64,000 nt of DNA from Telmatactis stephensoni. Taxonomy: Eukaryota; Cnidaria; Anthozoa; Actiniaria; Isophelliidae. This document shows, in pieces, positions 9,614-20,865 of the stretch. The position numbers and the translations under genes are program-made. The DNA lies in NCBI GenBank assembly GCA_029948255.1, contig JALIZF010001821.1, positions 620,001 to 684,000 of the forward strand. The letters are read 5' to 3'. The notes beneath the pieces are model-generated. The model had not been told where the DNA came from, searched no databases, and saw nothing but the letters and a program-made list of their open reading frames with translations. Every line of letters begins with the position of its first letter. The stretch's first letter is position 1.

Positions 9614-12600
9614 ATGAGACATTTATTACTGCTCCTAGTTTGGTTTCAACCATTCCAAGCGTTCCTCGATCCAGTCCATCCAGGATACGGCTATTCCTCT
9701 ACCATCGGTCCTGAAAATCTCGTTACATCTCGTTTGTCAGCCTCTAATGACGATGAACTCTCGATAAAGATATTTGGTGACTTGGTTTTAGGTGGCTTGT
9801 TTTCTGTTCATGCCAAGAGGGACGAATGGAGGTGTGGTAAACTGAATGAAGAAGTTGGTATTCATCGCTTGGAGGCTATGTTGTTTGCAGTAGATATGGT
9901 AAGGGAGTTGTTACATGATGGAACTATTTTACCGCTCAAATTCATTGAGAGAAAGGTCAATGCAATCATTGCAACAATTTTTTCGGCATTGTAAAAGGAT
10001 CGGGTATGCTCGTCGTATCTCTTAGGGGTAAAAATCAGCGATTTGGTATCTTTTAGGGTGTTTAAATTTTAGAGTTTTAGCATTTCCTGGTCTCTTTTAG
10101 GGTTTCAAAAGAGCCCATCGCTTATTCTCTTGTTCTCAAATGGAAGAATTGCTCAACAAAAGCGTTTCGACCCGTTCAATTTTATTTTCATCATAATAAT
10201 GTTCATTAGCTTGATATCGTTGGTATCTCTTAGGGGTTGAAAATCGTCCAGCCACGCCCTTCTTAAATTTCCGACGAGCATACCCGATTTTTTCACTATG
10301 GGGTAACCCCGGGGTAACACCTTCTAAAACGATTTCGTGCAACTTGTTTCACAACGCCATTGCGAGACCATTTGTAGCCTACGTCACTTCCGGACTACAT
10401 ACTGGTAAAGTCTTATCAGTGATTTAACAAACGCAACGCGACGTCAAAGAGGACGCTGCGCGCACGGACAAATTTTGTTCGAAATGACCCATATAAAAGA
10501 GGACGTGAAAACAAGTGAAATGGCGTTCTGAAAGTGGCGTCGCGACGTTGTCACGGTAGTCACGCAACGAATAAACGTGACATATTCTTCATGTCACGTC
10601 CTGTTCTCGCGTCGCGTCGTGTTTGCTAAATCACGCTACTGGTAAAGTCTTTACTTTATCAATGTTAAATCCGGATGTGACGCCGAAGCCAGACGAGTTG
10701 CAGACACAGTTATTGCACCGTGTGAAACAACGCCTTACATGTAATCAAACGGTAACAGCTTTGCGCGCAAAAGATAGATTACTTATACACCACATGTAAA
10801 GTATTGAGCTTTATGTAATAGAGTGATTTAGAAAACGAGTCGCGACGATAAAACAGGACGTCAGATGACGAATTTATCACATTTGTTTTAGACCAGTGGA
10901 TATAATATTATAGCTTATCAAGACTTCGCGCCAGCGGGCCGGGGCCAATATAATAGCCTCACCCAAGGGTCTTCACATCGGCATCACTCCCTTCCCATTC
11001 TCTCATCCGTCAATCACATCCTTATCTCATTATGATTAACACTTTCAGCTAAACTCCAACAAAAGGCTCCTTCCCAATATTACAGTTGGTGTCGATATAC
11101 GAGACGACTGTGAAACGGTCAACACAGCACTTGAACAATGTCTAAATTTCTTACTTGGCTCGCTACACAACAAGGAAGGAATTTGCGGTAGTGGGGCACC
11201 CAAATCAGCTTCGTTACTGGCAGGCGTGGTTGGACCTGCATATAGTTCACTGGCAATACAGGTACTGGTAAACCCAAGCATACTGCGCATGCGTGCGTAT
11301 GATAGCCTACGTCACATCCGGAATAACTCTTGTTTAGTCCGTCTACGTAACAGCGGCACGAACCCCCAACGATATTCCTTTGGTTGTGATTGGCTAAATC
11401 CTAAAGGTCATTCTTACGCCGTTTCTTATTGGATATTCTTTTGCGCCAAAAGGGCGTGAACGACTGTTTCTATGGAAATACCCAATAGCAAGCAGCGATA
11501 TTTTAGCCAATCACAAGCTAGCTTCCTTTCCTAATCAGAAAGAAGTTAGAACTCGATTCGTGTCGCTGTTTTTCTCCGAATGTGACGCAGTCTAGCATAT
11601 GACACAGGAGGCTCTAAATATTTTTAGCTTTCTAATGTTGGGCTTCCTTTGTTGGTAATATGAGCTTGTTAGAGCACCGAAAACTGGCCCGAATTCGTTC
11701 GTAGAATAGTGTTGAGGGTTTTCGACACCACGCATGCGCGACTTGTGAAACGATCACAGAATGAAAACATTCGGCGGTGTACTTTGCCGGCAAAAACTAA
11801 GCCACAAAAACCAAAGTTAGTCCCTAAAAATCATGTTAACTAGGGCTAAAGTAAAAGTTTACTAAGACTTGCTTCTTTGTTAATTCTTAGGTCGCAAGCC
11901 TGTTGAGATTGTTTCGCGTACCGCAAGTCAGCTACTCAGCCACGAGCTCTGAATTAAGCGAAAAAAGTAGATTTGATTACTTCTTACGGACAGTGCCACC
12001 AGACTCTTATCAGTCTCAAGCCATTGTAGACATTATCAGGAGTATGGACTGGTCTGCGGTATTCGCCATTAATTCACGTGGTAGCTATGGTGAGGGAGGA
12101 ATACGCAGCTTCGACGAGTCTGCGTCGAAATCTAACGTGTGTACAGTATATCGTTATCAGTTAAAACCCAAGATGACAAAAAAAGATTTTGATGATATTT
12201 TTATTCGTTTTAAAAAGTATCCAAGTGTCCGGGTTGTGGTGTTATTTTGCAACAGTGAGGACGTGCGTGAAATCCTGTCAGCGGCTAAACGCCAAAATCT
12301 TACCAGACATTTCACTTGGCTGGCATCTGATTTCTGGGGCTCAAAATATAAGCATCTCGTTGGGCTGGAAGATGTTGCCAATGGCGCCATAACTATTGAA
12401 CTAAAGACTAACCGTGAGCGCTTAAAACCGTTTTATGATCAGTTCTTTAATCTTACTCCCCACAATAACCTTCGCAATCCTTGGTTCAAAGAATACTGGC
12501 AGAATTACTTCCGGTGTGATATTGGAAATACTTCCGGTTTGCGGTTCAGAACTCTTTGCTCTGGCAACGAAACATATGATTCCCGAAGACACTACGATTC

Positions 12601-13963
12601 GAAAGTTTCCTTTGTGATCGATGCAGTCGCTGCGTTTGGGCACGCGTTGAATGATCTACATCAGAGTGCCTGTGGCGGGAAGCCTGGGCTGTGTGACGTC
12701 ATGAAACAGGAATTGCGGCGGACGTCATTGCTTTCATACTTGCATAACGTGACTTTCAATGGCACTAATGGGACGATAAAATTTAACAAAAATGGCGACA
12801 CAGAGGGTAAATACGACATTCTTCAGCTCACAAGGAAAGGGAATTCTCTGGTTTACCAACCTCTTGGACGCTGGATTGAAGGCCATCTAGAAATCAATAA
12901 GACTTTACTAATGTCTTCTCCTATCAACTCCCAATGTGGGATACCTTGCCATCCGGGATACGTTCGGCGCATGCTCCATGTAAAATGCTGCTGGTCATGT
13001 GAACCGTGCGAAGAAGATCGATATACGAAAAATGAGTACACTTGTACCCAGTGCCCTCTCGGCCAGAAGCCAAACGCTACGCTCGACGGTTGTCAACATT
13101 TGCCAGTTCGCTATTTGGCGTCACTTTGGGTCACCATCATTTCGTCTTGTGCTGGAGTTGGTTTATTGGCCACTTTATTTGTGATTATAGTGTTTGTGAA
13201 GTTCATGAAAACTCCGTTAATAATGGCGGCTGGCAGAGAACTCTCCGCCGTATTGTTCCTCGGGATCATTCTCTGCTATGCATTAGCGTTAGTGAGGGTC
13301 TTTACGCCATCTGCAGTTTTCTGTGGCATATGTAGATTTGGTACAGGATTAGCCTTTTGTTTGTGTTATTCATCTTTGCTTGTGAAGACAAACCGGATTG
13401 CTCGTATATTCACCGGGAACAAGTCCCCATCATTTATCAGTCCCAAGTCTCAACTTGTCATTACGATGTTTCTATTAGTTCCTCAACTTGGCATCTCTTT
13501 TGCAGAGTTGTTCTTAGTTCCTCCAAAGTCCAAATTCATGTACCAGTATCCAGATTACGTCTTAATTACATGCGCAGTTGATACAATCAGTACAGTTATC
13601 CAACTTTGTTATAACGTTGTTTTAATTCTTTTTTGCACGTACTACGCGTTTTATACCCGTAAAACGCCTTTAAACTTTAACGAGGCAAAGTTCATCGGTT
13701 TTTGCATGTATACAACTTGTGTTATATGGATTGCCTTCCTCCCAATGTATTATGGGATGGGAGGCGTTTACGAGGCGTTGGCCGTGTGCTGTAGCTTGAT
13801 ACTCAGTGCTACTACAATCTTAGTCTTCATTTTCGTGCCCAAAGTGTATATTGTTTTATTAAAACCAGAAAAAAATCTGAAAATCAACTCGAGGATGAGG
13901 TCAAGGACGATAGGGGATGGAGGCATGGACGTCAATTACTCTGAGAATAATGGTAAATGGTAG
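9614..13963 (+). CDS. Metabotropic glutamate receptor-like class C GPCR
   Basis: Exons 9614-9898, 11049-11261 and 11891-13963 join in phase at GT-AG sites and give 856 residues. A signal peptide (MRHLLLLLVWF...) is followed by GDLVLGGLFSVH, a hallmark of the mGluR Venus-flytrap domain, then GIHRLEAM and YSATSSELS. A cysteine-rich region lies at about residues 510-565 (CGIPCHPGY, CCWSCEPC, CTQCPLGQKP). Seven membrane segments follow at about 575-830, with TPLIMAAGREL, KTNRIARIF and SPKSQ, diagnostic of the family. Known role: dimeric G-protein-coupled receptor for glutamate or related amino acids at the cell surface. Two residues that hold the glutamate side chain in vertebrate receptors appear replaced, so the ligand may differ. 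The in-frame stop follows a possible splice donor at 13953; see the tail exon at 16694-17421. Confidence 0.93.
9999..10288. mobile_element. Fold-back element in receptor intron 1
   Basis: ATCGGGTATGCTCGTCG at 9999-10015 is mirrored by CGACGAGCATACCCGAT at 10272-10288. Inside are repeats of ATCTCTTAGGGG or CTTTTAGGGT, similar to those in 2501-2746. Confidence 0.7.
10419..10635. mobile_element. Fold-back MITE, TGATTTARCAAAC ends
   Basis: GTGATTTAACAAACGCAACG faces GTCGTGTTTGCTAAATCAC. The sequence TACTGGTAAAGTCTT occurs just outside both ends (10400-10414 and 10637-10651), a possible long target duplication. The rest of intron 1, to 11048, shows nothing recognisable. Confidence 0.65.
11262..11890 (+). 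other. Receptor intron 2
   Basis: Intron between a GTACTGG donor and a TTCTTAG acceptor. It is rich in CpG-containing short words, and no gene or clear repeat was seen. Confidence 0.6.
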
Positions 13964-14055
13964 TCTTTGTTTTATTTCTTTGTTTATTTTCTATCAGTAT
14001 CTTTGCCAAAGGCAGGGACACAGCAACAGCTGTAAACTTGCCTCAAGTCTCGCGC

Positions 14056-14175
14056 GTTAATTTTTTAGCTGTTGCTTGGGCTTCCTGTGGAGTAATTCGG
14101 ATTTCGAATCGGGTACTTCGGTACAGGAAGCCCATGCACGGAAAATAAGGAAGCCCAAGCAACAGAAAAAATTAA
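14056..14175. mobile_element. Fold-back MITE, TGTTGCTTGGGCTTCC arms
   Basis: GTTAATTTTTTAGCTGTTGC is mirrored by GCAACAGAAAAAATTAAC, with TGGGCTTCC / GGAAGCCCA continuing the stem. It lies just after the third receptor exon. Confidence 0.8.
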
Positions 14176-14223
14176 CGAGCAAGACATGGAGCAAGTCTAC
14201 AACAGCTGTGGCCCCAAAACATT

Positions 14224-14370
14224 AGAGTAGATTTCGTATGACTGTGAAAACTGCACCGCATGGTTACGGCACGGTTACGGCAGGAATTTCGAATGTTTTT
14301 ATTGAGAACACGGCACTGACACGGACACGGCACGGCGCGGTCCGTTTCACACTCATATGAAATCTGCTCT
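14224..14370. mobile_element. MITE, AGAGTAGATTTCRTATGA ends
   Basis: AGAGTAGATTTCGTATGA is mirrored at 14370 by TCATATGAAATCTGCTCT. The interior carries repeats of TTACGGCACGG. A relative with AGAGT ends lies at 51018-51156, and similar internal words occur at 824-900 and 18018-18080. This suggests one family with hAT-like short ends, but no target duplication was established. Confidence 0.7.
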
Positions 14371-15042
14371 ATACATAAACATACCGTTCGAGTAAATGTT
14401 ACCTTTCTAATCGCTACGTGAAAGAAAAGTAAAAGTAACCTGCCCGCCCTCGTGATTTCTATATCCACATTTCTGGATGTAAAAGTCATTGTCTATTCGA
14501 CAAAAGCCTGTTAATTTCAAACCGGTTTTTTCAACAAATACAGGAGAATTCTCTCCACACGGTGCACTGAATGCGGCAAGAATTTGGCGCATAAATGTTT
14601 GCTACGTCACCGACTATGCTCAATCTAAATAAAAGCGAGGGCGCAGGCCCAGTCCCCCAGCTCACAGAAGCCTTGCATGATCACGTGACTGCAGCAGCCA
14701 TGTTGGATAGTCGTCAACGCATTCCCTACATGGAGGAAATTTGAGGAGGCAACCGTGTTGCATGAGGACTTGGATTCTAATTTATAATGCTTTTATCGTT
14801 CCTGACATCTAACATGGGTTGCTGTGATTACTATGTACTTATTGACTGGGTGAGAGGACCGGACGGGAAAATATTTGGCTTGAGGTAATGCCTGCGCTCG
14901 GTCTGTACAAAATGAACAATCATTGATCATTTTTGTATCTACGGGCTTCCTGTGGAAGTCGTAGATACCATGGGGTTTGTTATATTATTTTGGGAGGCGG
15001 GTCCGGGTCCGAATACGGATTTTTCCAATCAGTATGTACCCG
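14371..15042 (+). other. Receptor 3' intron or flank, no gene seen
   Basis: Mixed-composition DNA with no recognisable coding or repeat content. Confidence 0.4.
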
Positions 15043-15108
15043 ACCTCGTTCCCAGGCCCTTTTCCCGCCCCACCTCCAAGCGAAGGGAAAAGGGCCTGGG
15101 AACGAGGT
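15043..15108. repeat. Hairpin CCTCGTTCCCAGGCCC
   Basis: ACCTCGTTCCCAGGCCCTTT is followed after about 20 bases by its inverted copy AAAGGGCCTGGGAACGAGGT. This is a compact fold-back, probably a minimal MITE. Confidence 0.8.
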
Positions 15109-15533
15109 TGGTATGTGCGCCGTCACGTGACTATTTCCAAATGTTTTATAAGAGCTCACGTGGGGCCGGCCAATTTTTTATGATAAAAGTTACTCATAGG
15201 TCATTTCGATATTATCCTTGCTCGTTATTTTTTATACTTGTTTCATTTCTTTTGCTTTCAGGAAATACTATCCAAGACGTGGAAATCCATTCAAATCATG
15301 TATCAGAATATCTCCAAGTAGTCAGTTAAAAAATCTAAGTGTTGTTGATTTGAAAACCCTTCAAGCGTCTTCGTTGTAAATGGTCATGATAACGGTTATT
15401 GATCTGTTATAAAATATTTGAGATATAACGCGCGCGCTGATTGGCTGGCTACCATATTTATATCAGAGGACAGAGACATGGCTCGCTCAAAAAACGTCGA
15501 AAATATTTTATAAAAGCAACAAAACGATCGCTT

Positions 15534-15678
15534 ATGTCTCTGTACTGTGATATAAACACTCTGGAAGATGTAGAGCACTCAAAAAGCAAGGGAAACACTC
15601 GGCTACGCCTCGTGTTCCTAAGTTGACTTTCTCATGCTCTACATCTTCCATCGCGTTTATATCACAGTACAGAGACAT
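15534..15678. mobile_element. Fold-back MITE, ATGTCTCTGTACTGTGATA ends
   Basis: Arms of about 50 bp (ATGTCTCTGTACTGTGATA and inverse, extended by GGAAGATGTAGAGCA / TGCTCTACATCTTCC) flank a short loop. A partial match to the end, CAGAGACATG, lies just upstream at about 15471. Confidence 0.85.
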
Positions 15679-16693
15679 GCGCGCCTTTTATATTCCTTAA
15701 ATAGAAGAGGGCACCATGTGCTCGAGAGGGGGAGGGGTTTCCTCCGCAGATTTTGATGGGGACCCTTGTTGAAACCCTACGTCTACACTACGTTTTTTTA
15801 TTAATTTGTCGATTCTCGCCTCTCAACGGCCTCTGTCGTCATTTTCATAAATAAAGATTTATTTATTATAAGTAAAGATTTATCACAAGAGTAGAATTAA
15901 GTTTTTATTCGAGGATACAGATGCGGCTTTGAATGCTCATTGCTTGTTTAGCTCACAGTTATTCGAGTTGGACTAAAACGCTGCTCATTTCTATTGAGTC
16001 GGACTCCAAATGCGCACCTTTGTTTAATGAGTGCTCATAGAGTCACAATCAAATTTAAACCACCCAGACAAGTTGGACTCCTTATGCTCATTTCGCTTGA
16101 GTGATAGACTCAAAATACTCATTTTTGCTGATATGAATGTTCCTTTTCAAACAGACATAAACTCTATAGTATTAAGCTTTCCTTGAATTTGTCTTAGAAA
16201 AAGAATTCTGCAATTGAGCATAAAAGGGATGCTAATTGGTTTGGCTATGAACGAAAGAAAACTGTCAGGGGTTCTATTAAGAGTCGGTATTCGTGTGCCT
16301 ATCACTTTTTGTTTAACATAGAATATATTACATGTTCAAGCAGATGTTAGAGCAGTTTTTCGCCGCTTGTCTGTTTGGGAAGATGCTTTTCGAACCGCTT
16401 TGTCTTCATCAGCTACTGAAAATGGAAAAAATTGCATGGTTGACCCCATCAAGGTATTCCATGTCACTTTGATACTATCGTTCAAAATTACTTAATAACA
16501 CCAAGAACATTTAATGCATTAAAAGTAAAAGATATTCATCAACATTTTGGGAAAAACAGCTACATGATTTATGACTCCAATTTATTTTGAATTGCTACAT
16601 TATTAGAAGATCAAGTGGATTAACGTTGGATAAGAGGCTTTTTGGCACAGAAATACTCAGTCATTTGTATCAGGACTATAGACAGTGCTTGAG
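15679..16693 (+). other. Intron-like AT-rich stretch before the tail exon
   Basis: No coding region or clear repeat. If the tail exon belongs to the receptor, this is the distal part of its last intron. Confidence 0.4.
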
Positions 16694-17421
16694 GTGAGGA
16701 AATAGAAGGTGAAATAGCTACAATTTGTTCAACGCTTGATCTCAAGAAAATGTCAAGTGGAAATACAACGGAGAAGAATGATGTTACGGCAAAAAGCAAT
16801 AGTGGTACTTCGGGTACCTTGCGCAAGTGCCGCATACGGTCTCCGTGTATGGACTCTCATTATGAAGCGTATATTAGGATGGATGAACTGTGCGCTTTGA
16901 AGAACCGAGATGAAGCGGGTCGACTCTTGAGACGCGCTAGTCTGGATAACGTACCGGACAGGACACAGACCAAGGTGTCCCAACCGGACAAGTCTTTGTC
17001 GCCAGGTTTTTCTCAGCCCTGGACAAGGAGAAGTAGATCTTACTCGCAACCTTGTCAAACTTTGCTGCATAGTATGGGTTCGGGGCAGACGAAAGCGCGG
17101 CATGGCAGAACGGTATCACTGGACGCATCTGATGCTTCTGGGGAAGAAATGCGTTATCTGTTAACACGACCACAGCAACCTAAACATACTAATTCCGATC
17201 TCTCAACAAAGTACGACCGAAACAGACTTGTCCGTCAAACCAGCAATAGCACCAGGGCAGATGTAACTGGCAATAGGGGAATAAGAAACGGACATGAGCC
17301 CCCTTTACGGTCAGTTGACATCGATTTTGATAAAGGTAGCAGAAAGCTCATGCCACGTTGGATCCCGATGGCATATAGACTTCAAAATACCAGGGATATT
17401 CAAGGCACCTATCCCAATTAG
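16694..17421 (+). CDS. Probable C-terminal tail exon of the mGluR-like receptor
   Basis: An open frame runs from about 16693 to a TAG at 17419-17421, with its first ATG at 16750. It is rich in Ser, Arg, Thr and Pro and has no membrane segment or known domain. The preceding receptor exon can end at 13952, before GTAAATGG, leaving one base. An acceptor AG at 16692-16693 leaves exactly two bases, so the frames join and would give a receptor of about 1,095 residues. A second AG at 16704-16705 also fits in phase. Neither acceptor has a strong pyrimidine tract. mGluRs commonly have long, disordered, alternatively spliced tails that bind scaffolds, which makes this reading plausible. Alternatively this is a separate gene starting at 16750. 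Confidence 0.55.
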
Positions 17422-17570
17422 TGTTATTCCATCAGACGGACATATCTGTCTACAAAACACCGCCTTTACACCAACCGCGTGTTGATTGCATCGCCACCAT
17501 TATCACATGCTAATTTACTTGCTTCATTTCCCATCCTCACCCTTGGCTGCTTGCTCATTACTTTGCCCAC

Positions 17571-17697
17571 TGCGAAATTCGGGCGCGCGCTGCATTTTGG
17601 GGTTGTTTTAGGGGACGCGCGCGCTGTTGTTTCAATCAAAAACTGGTGCTATCACGTCCCCTAAAATTAGCCTCAAAATACAGCGCGCGCGAACTCG
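17571..17697. mobile_element. Fold-back MITE with GCGCGCGCTG arms
   Basis: CGCGCGCTGCATTTTGGGGT and TTTTAGGGGACG are mirrored by CGTCCCCTAAAA and ATTTTGAGG-type arms ending in GCGCGCGC near 17690. Confidence 0.75.
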
Positions 17698-18190
17698 GCC
17701 CCAGTTCTTTGCTTGAATTTCGGAATGGGGAATTCCCTTGCCCCTTCCTAGTCCAGTCCTAATCCCTATCTCCGTCCTTTTATCTCCATCTCTCCGTCCT
17801 CATCCTCATTCCTAATCCTTTTAAACAGTCCTCTCCCATCCTATGGCTTCATTCACATCACTCTCCCCATTGATATCGCCATGAACATCCTCTTCTTTTT
17901 TCATATTCTTCGTTCGCCCTCAGTCTCCATCCCTTCCCTGCCAGCAGAGGCGTCAATCTTTGTCTTCTCCCGGACACTCACAAGCTCATAGAACGGCCGC
18001 GCGGGGTAGTTTGTTATAGCAGTTTTCGTATGACTGTGAAAAGTTACGGCGCGGTCCGCGCCTTGACCACGCCGCGCCCCGTATCTACGCATTATGTATC
18101 TACGCATTATGATTGGTAGATGCGCCATTTTGCGCGATTGGTCAAAACATTTTTTGAAGGCCAGGTTCCGTACCGCGACCTTGCCGCGAT
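17698..18190. other. Spacer with C/T-rich stretch
   Basis: A C/T-rich segment at 17740-17950 is followed by a fragment with TTTTCGTATGACTGTGAAAA (18016-18035), the same end-like word as in the MITE at 14224. No gene is seen. Confidence 0.4.
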
Positions 18191-18193
18191 GTA

Positions 18194-19390
18194 ATCACTC
18201 AAGGGTTTGGTAAGCCACGACCACCGGTGTGGTGTGACCGTGGTTATAGACCCTCAAGATATGACTCGCCATAACCACGGCCATCGGTGTGGTGTGACCG
18301 TGGTTATAGACCCTCAAGATATGACTCACCATAACCATGACCATCGGTGTGGTGTGACCGGGATTATAGACCCTCAAGATTTGACTCACCATAACCACGA
18401 CCGGCGGTGTGGTGTGACTGTGGTTTTATACCCTCCAGATATGACTCACCATAACCATGGCCATCGGTACGGAGTGACCGTGGTTATAAACCCTCCAGAT
18501 ATGACCCACCATAACAACGGCAATCGGTACGGAGTGACCGTGGTTATAAACCCTCCAGATATGATTCACCATAACCACGGCAATCGGTACGGAGTGACCG
18601 TGGTTATAGACCCTCCCACGACCAGCGGTGTGGTGTGACCGTGGTTATATGCCCTCCGGATATGAATCACCATAACCACGGCCTTCGGTACGGAGTGACC
18701 GTGGTTATAGACCCTCCAGATATGAATCACTATAACCACGGCCTTCGGTACGGAGTGACCGTGGTTATAAACCCTCTAGATATGACTCACAGTAATTGTA
18801 CCCGTCGGTACGGAATGGCCGTGGTTATATACCCTCCAGACATGACTCACCATAAATGCACCCATCGGTACGGAGTGACAGTGGTTAAAAACCCTCCAGA
18901 CTGACCGTGGTACAGAGTGACCCTTGTTAGGGACGGACCATTACTTTTTTGGTGGGGGCGTTTGAAATTTTTTTTTCCATGCAATCAATTTTTTGGTGTT
19001 GGGCTGCCGTTGCAAACAATTTTTTTGTACAGAGTGACCGTGGTTATAGACCCTCGAGATATGACTCACCATAACCGTGGCCATCGGTACGGAGTGACCG
19101 TGGTTATAGACCTCCAGATATGACTCACCAGAACCACGGCGTTCGGTACAGAATGGCAGTGGGTATAGACTCTCGAGATATCACCCACCTCACGTCATCG
19201 GCACGGATTGACCGTGGTTATAGACCCTCAAGATATGACTCACCATAGCCACGGCCTTCGAAATATAACCACGGTCACACTACACCGTTAGCCGTGGTTA
19301 TGGAGAGTCATATCTTGAGGGTCTATAACCACGGTCACACCACACCGATGGCCGTGTTTATGGTGAGTCATATCTTGAGGGTCTATAATC
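18194..19390 (+). repeat. 60-bp satellite array (main copy)
   Basis: About 17-19 units of exactly or nearly 60 bp, with ACCGTGGTTATA, CCCTCCAGATATGA and CCATAACCACGG as constant parts. The array is entered through CACTCAAGGGTTTGGTAAG at 18194-18212, the border also found at 5280 and 45650. A short unrelated insert lies at about 18930-19028, and from about 19262 the units run in the opposite direction. Each unit holds a ten-base inverted pair (CCGTGGTTAT / ATAACCACGG), so transcripts or single strands could fold. Open frames across it are His-rich 20-residue repeats and probably not proteins. Confidence 0.93.
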
Positions 19391-19615
19391 AACATGGTAT
19401 CCCATCATCCCCCATAGACCACCCCTCCCCTTCCAATTTCACCAGATGACACCAATCGACCATTCGTCGACCAATGGTCAATTTCTCAGAGGGGCCTGCT
19501 TGAGGGATAGCCATACTTACAGTATAATCACATGGTATCCCATCATCCCCCATAGACCACCCCTCCCCTTTCAATTTCACCAGTTGACACTAATCGACCA
19601 TTGGTCGCTACACTG
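19391..19615 (+). repeat. 137-138-bp tandem repeat, 1.6 copies
   Basis: CATGGTATCCCATCATCCCC starts at 19393 and again at 19531. The unit includes CACCAGATGACACCAATCGA and ACCAATGGTCAATTTCTCAG. The same unit occurs at 38925-39210 (plus) and 39300-39545 (minus), and a fragment at 8605-8650 and its mirror. Confidence 0.85.
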
Positions 19616-19679
19616 CGGCTTTCAAAGTTGAGTAGGTCAGCAACAAAAAAAATGTAGGAAGCCTCCTTAAAAGGTCCAG

Positions 19680-20729
19680 CAAGGGCATTAAGACTTGGGA
19701 TAGTAAATTTAACGGTTTTTGTGTCAGTTATGTTGCGAGCTTTTCTGTATTTAGCCGGTTTTGACCTCTTCCTGTCCTTCGAGTCTGTTACAACATACAA
19801 GGTCTTATTTCAAGGTTTATAGTTTGGTCACGCACACTGGGCTCGCGAAGCGAGCCCCCGCGGGGCCGAAGGCACCGCCGAACAATTTACGACAGCCGAG
19901 CGATAGCGAGGCGTCGTAAATTGTGACGGGGCATGCATAACGGCATTTGCCCTTTGAAGTTTTTCTCTTGGTTACCACCACGCACGAAAGAGTTACCTAG
20001 GGCCAGCTGGCCAACTGTTGACAGACGGCGTTTACTAACTACCATCGAGCAGTCTTTGCGCCGGGCTTAATTAAACGCATGTTGACAGGTAAAAGCTTTG
20101 TTCTCAGTGGTTTTTCAAGGCCTTTCAACCTTATGCAAGCCGACGGATTTTTATAGGGACTAGTAATGGAGTCCTGTCAGTAACAAGTACTTAATATTAC
20201 TTCCAATTTTTGGAAACAGTATTTCCCTTGACTCCTAAAATACTTTCAAAGTGGATGATTCATTCCAGCGAAAGGTAGTGTTAGTGTAGTCTTCATCCTC
20301 CAAATAAACTTGCCGCTTGACCAGTGGTGAATGCAGTGAAGGAAAGCGATTTTTTTTTGCTCGACAATAAGACTGATAAAGAAAAGCTTGTTCGGATAAA
20401 AGCAGCATACGTACTACTGAACTAAAAGACACTAAAAGAGTTCATGCGATCCGATGGTACTTTTAGTCCAGGGTTGATGAGTCGTTGACAGCGTAATTGA
20501 CTTGGTGATGGACACGCGTATCTGTTATTTGCAACTTTTGACAGATCCTTCTTTCGAGCCTAGGCGGAAAAAACTTCAAAGGGCAAATGCCGACATGCAT
20601 GCCCCGTCACAATTTACGACGCCTCGCTATCGCTCGGCTGTCGTAAATTGTTCAGCGGTGCCGAAGCTCGCTACATAACTGAAAAAAAAAAAACGGTTAA
20701 ATTTACTATCCCATGTCTTAATGCCCTTG
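19680..20729. mobile_element. Fold-back DNA transposon, CAAGGGCATTAAGAC ends, 1.05 kb
   Basis: Left end CAAGGGCATTAAGACTTGGG is mirrored on the right by CCCATGTCTTAATGCCCTTG. A second inverted block follows inside (GCATTTGCCCTTTGAAG and the GACGCCTCGCTATCGCTCGG palindrome region: 19889-19965 versus 20566-20650). The left arm carries about 100 extra bases at 19741-19840. No transposase is present, so it is non-autonomous. Confidence 0.75.
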
Positions 20730-20865
20730 GTCCAGCTGTTAACGACCAAAAAACCCCTGAATTGTTCAAATTGGTGATAAAAGCATGAAACTTTCAGAGA
20801 TTACTAATGACCCCAAGGGTAACAAATCCTGATATAGTGCCAAGTCGGGTGATGCCTCCCCTTCC

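Noticed and set aside
16753..17103. 116-codon minus-strand frame
   Set aside because: Antisense shadow of the probable receptor tail exon, which has the better splice-phase support.
18194..19390. CRISPR-like array
   Set aside because: Units are contiguous, with no unique spacers, and the window is clearly eukaryotic. It is satellite DNA.
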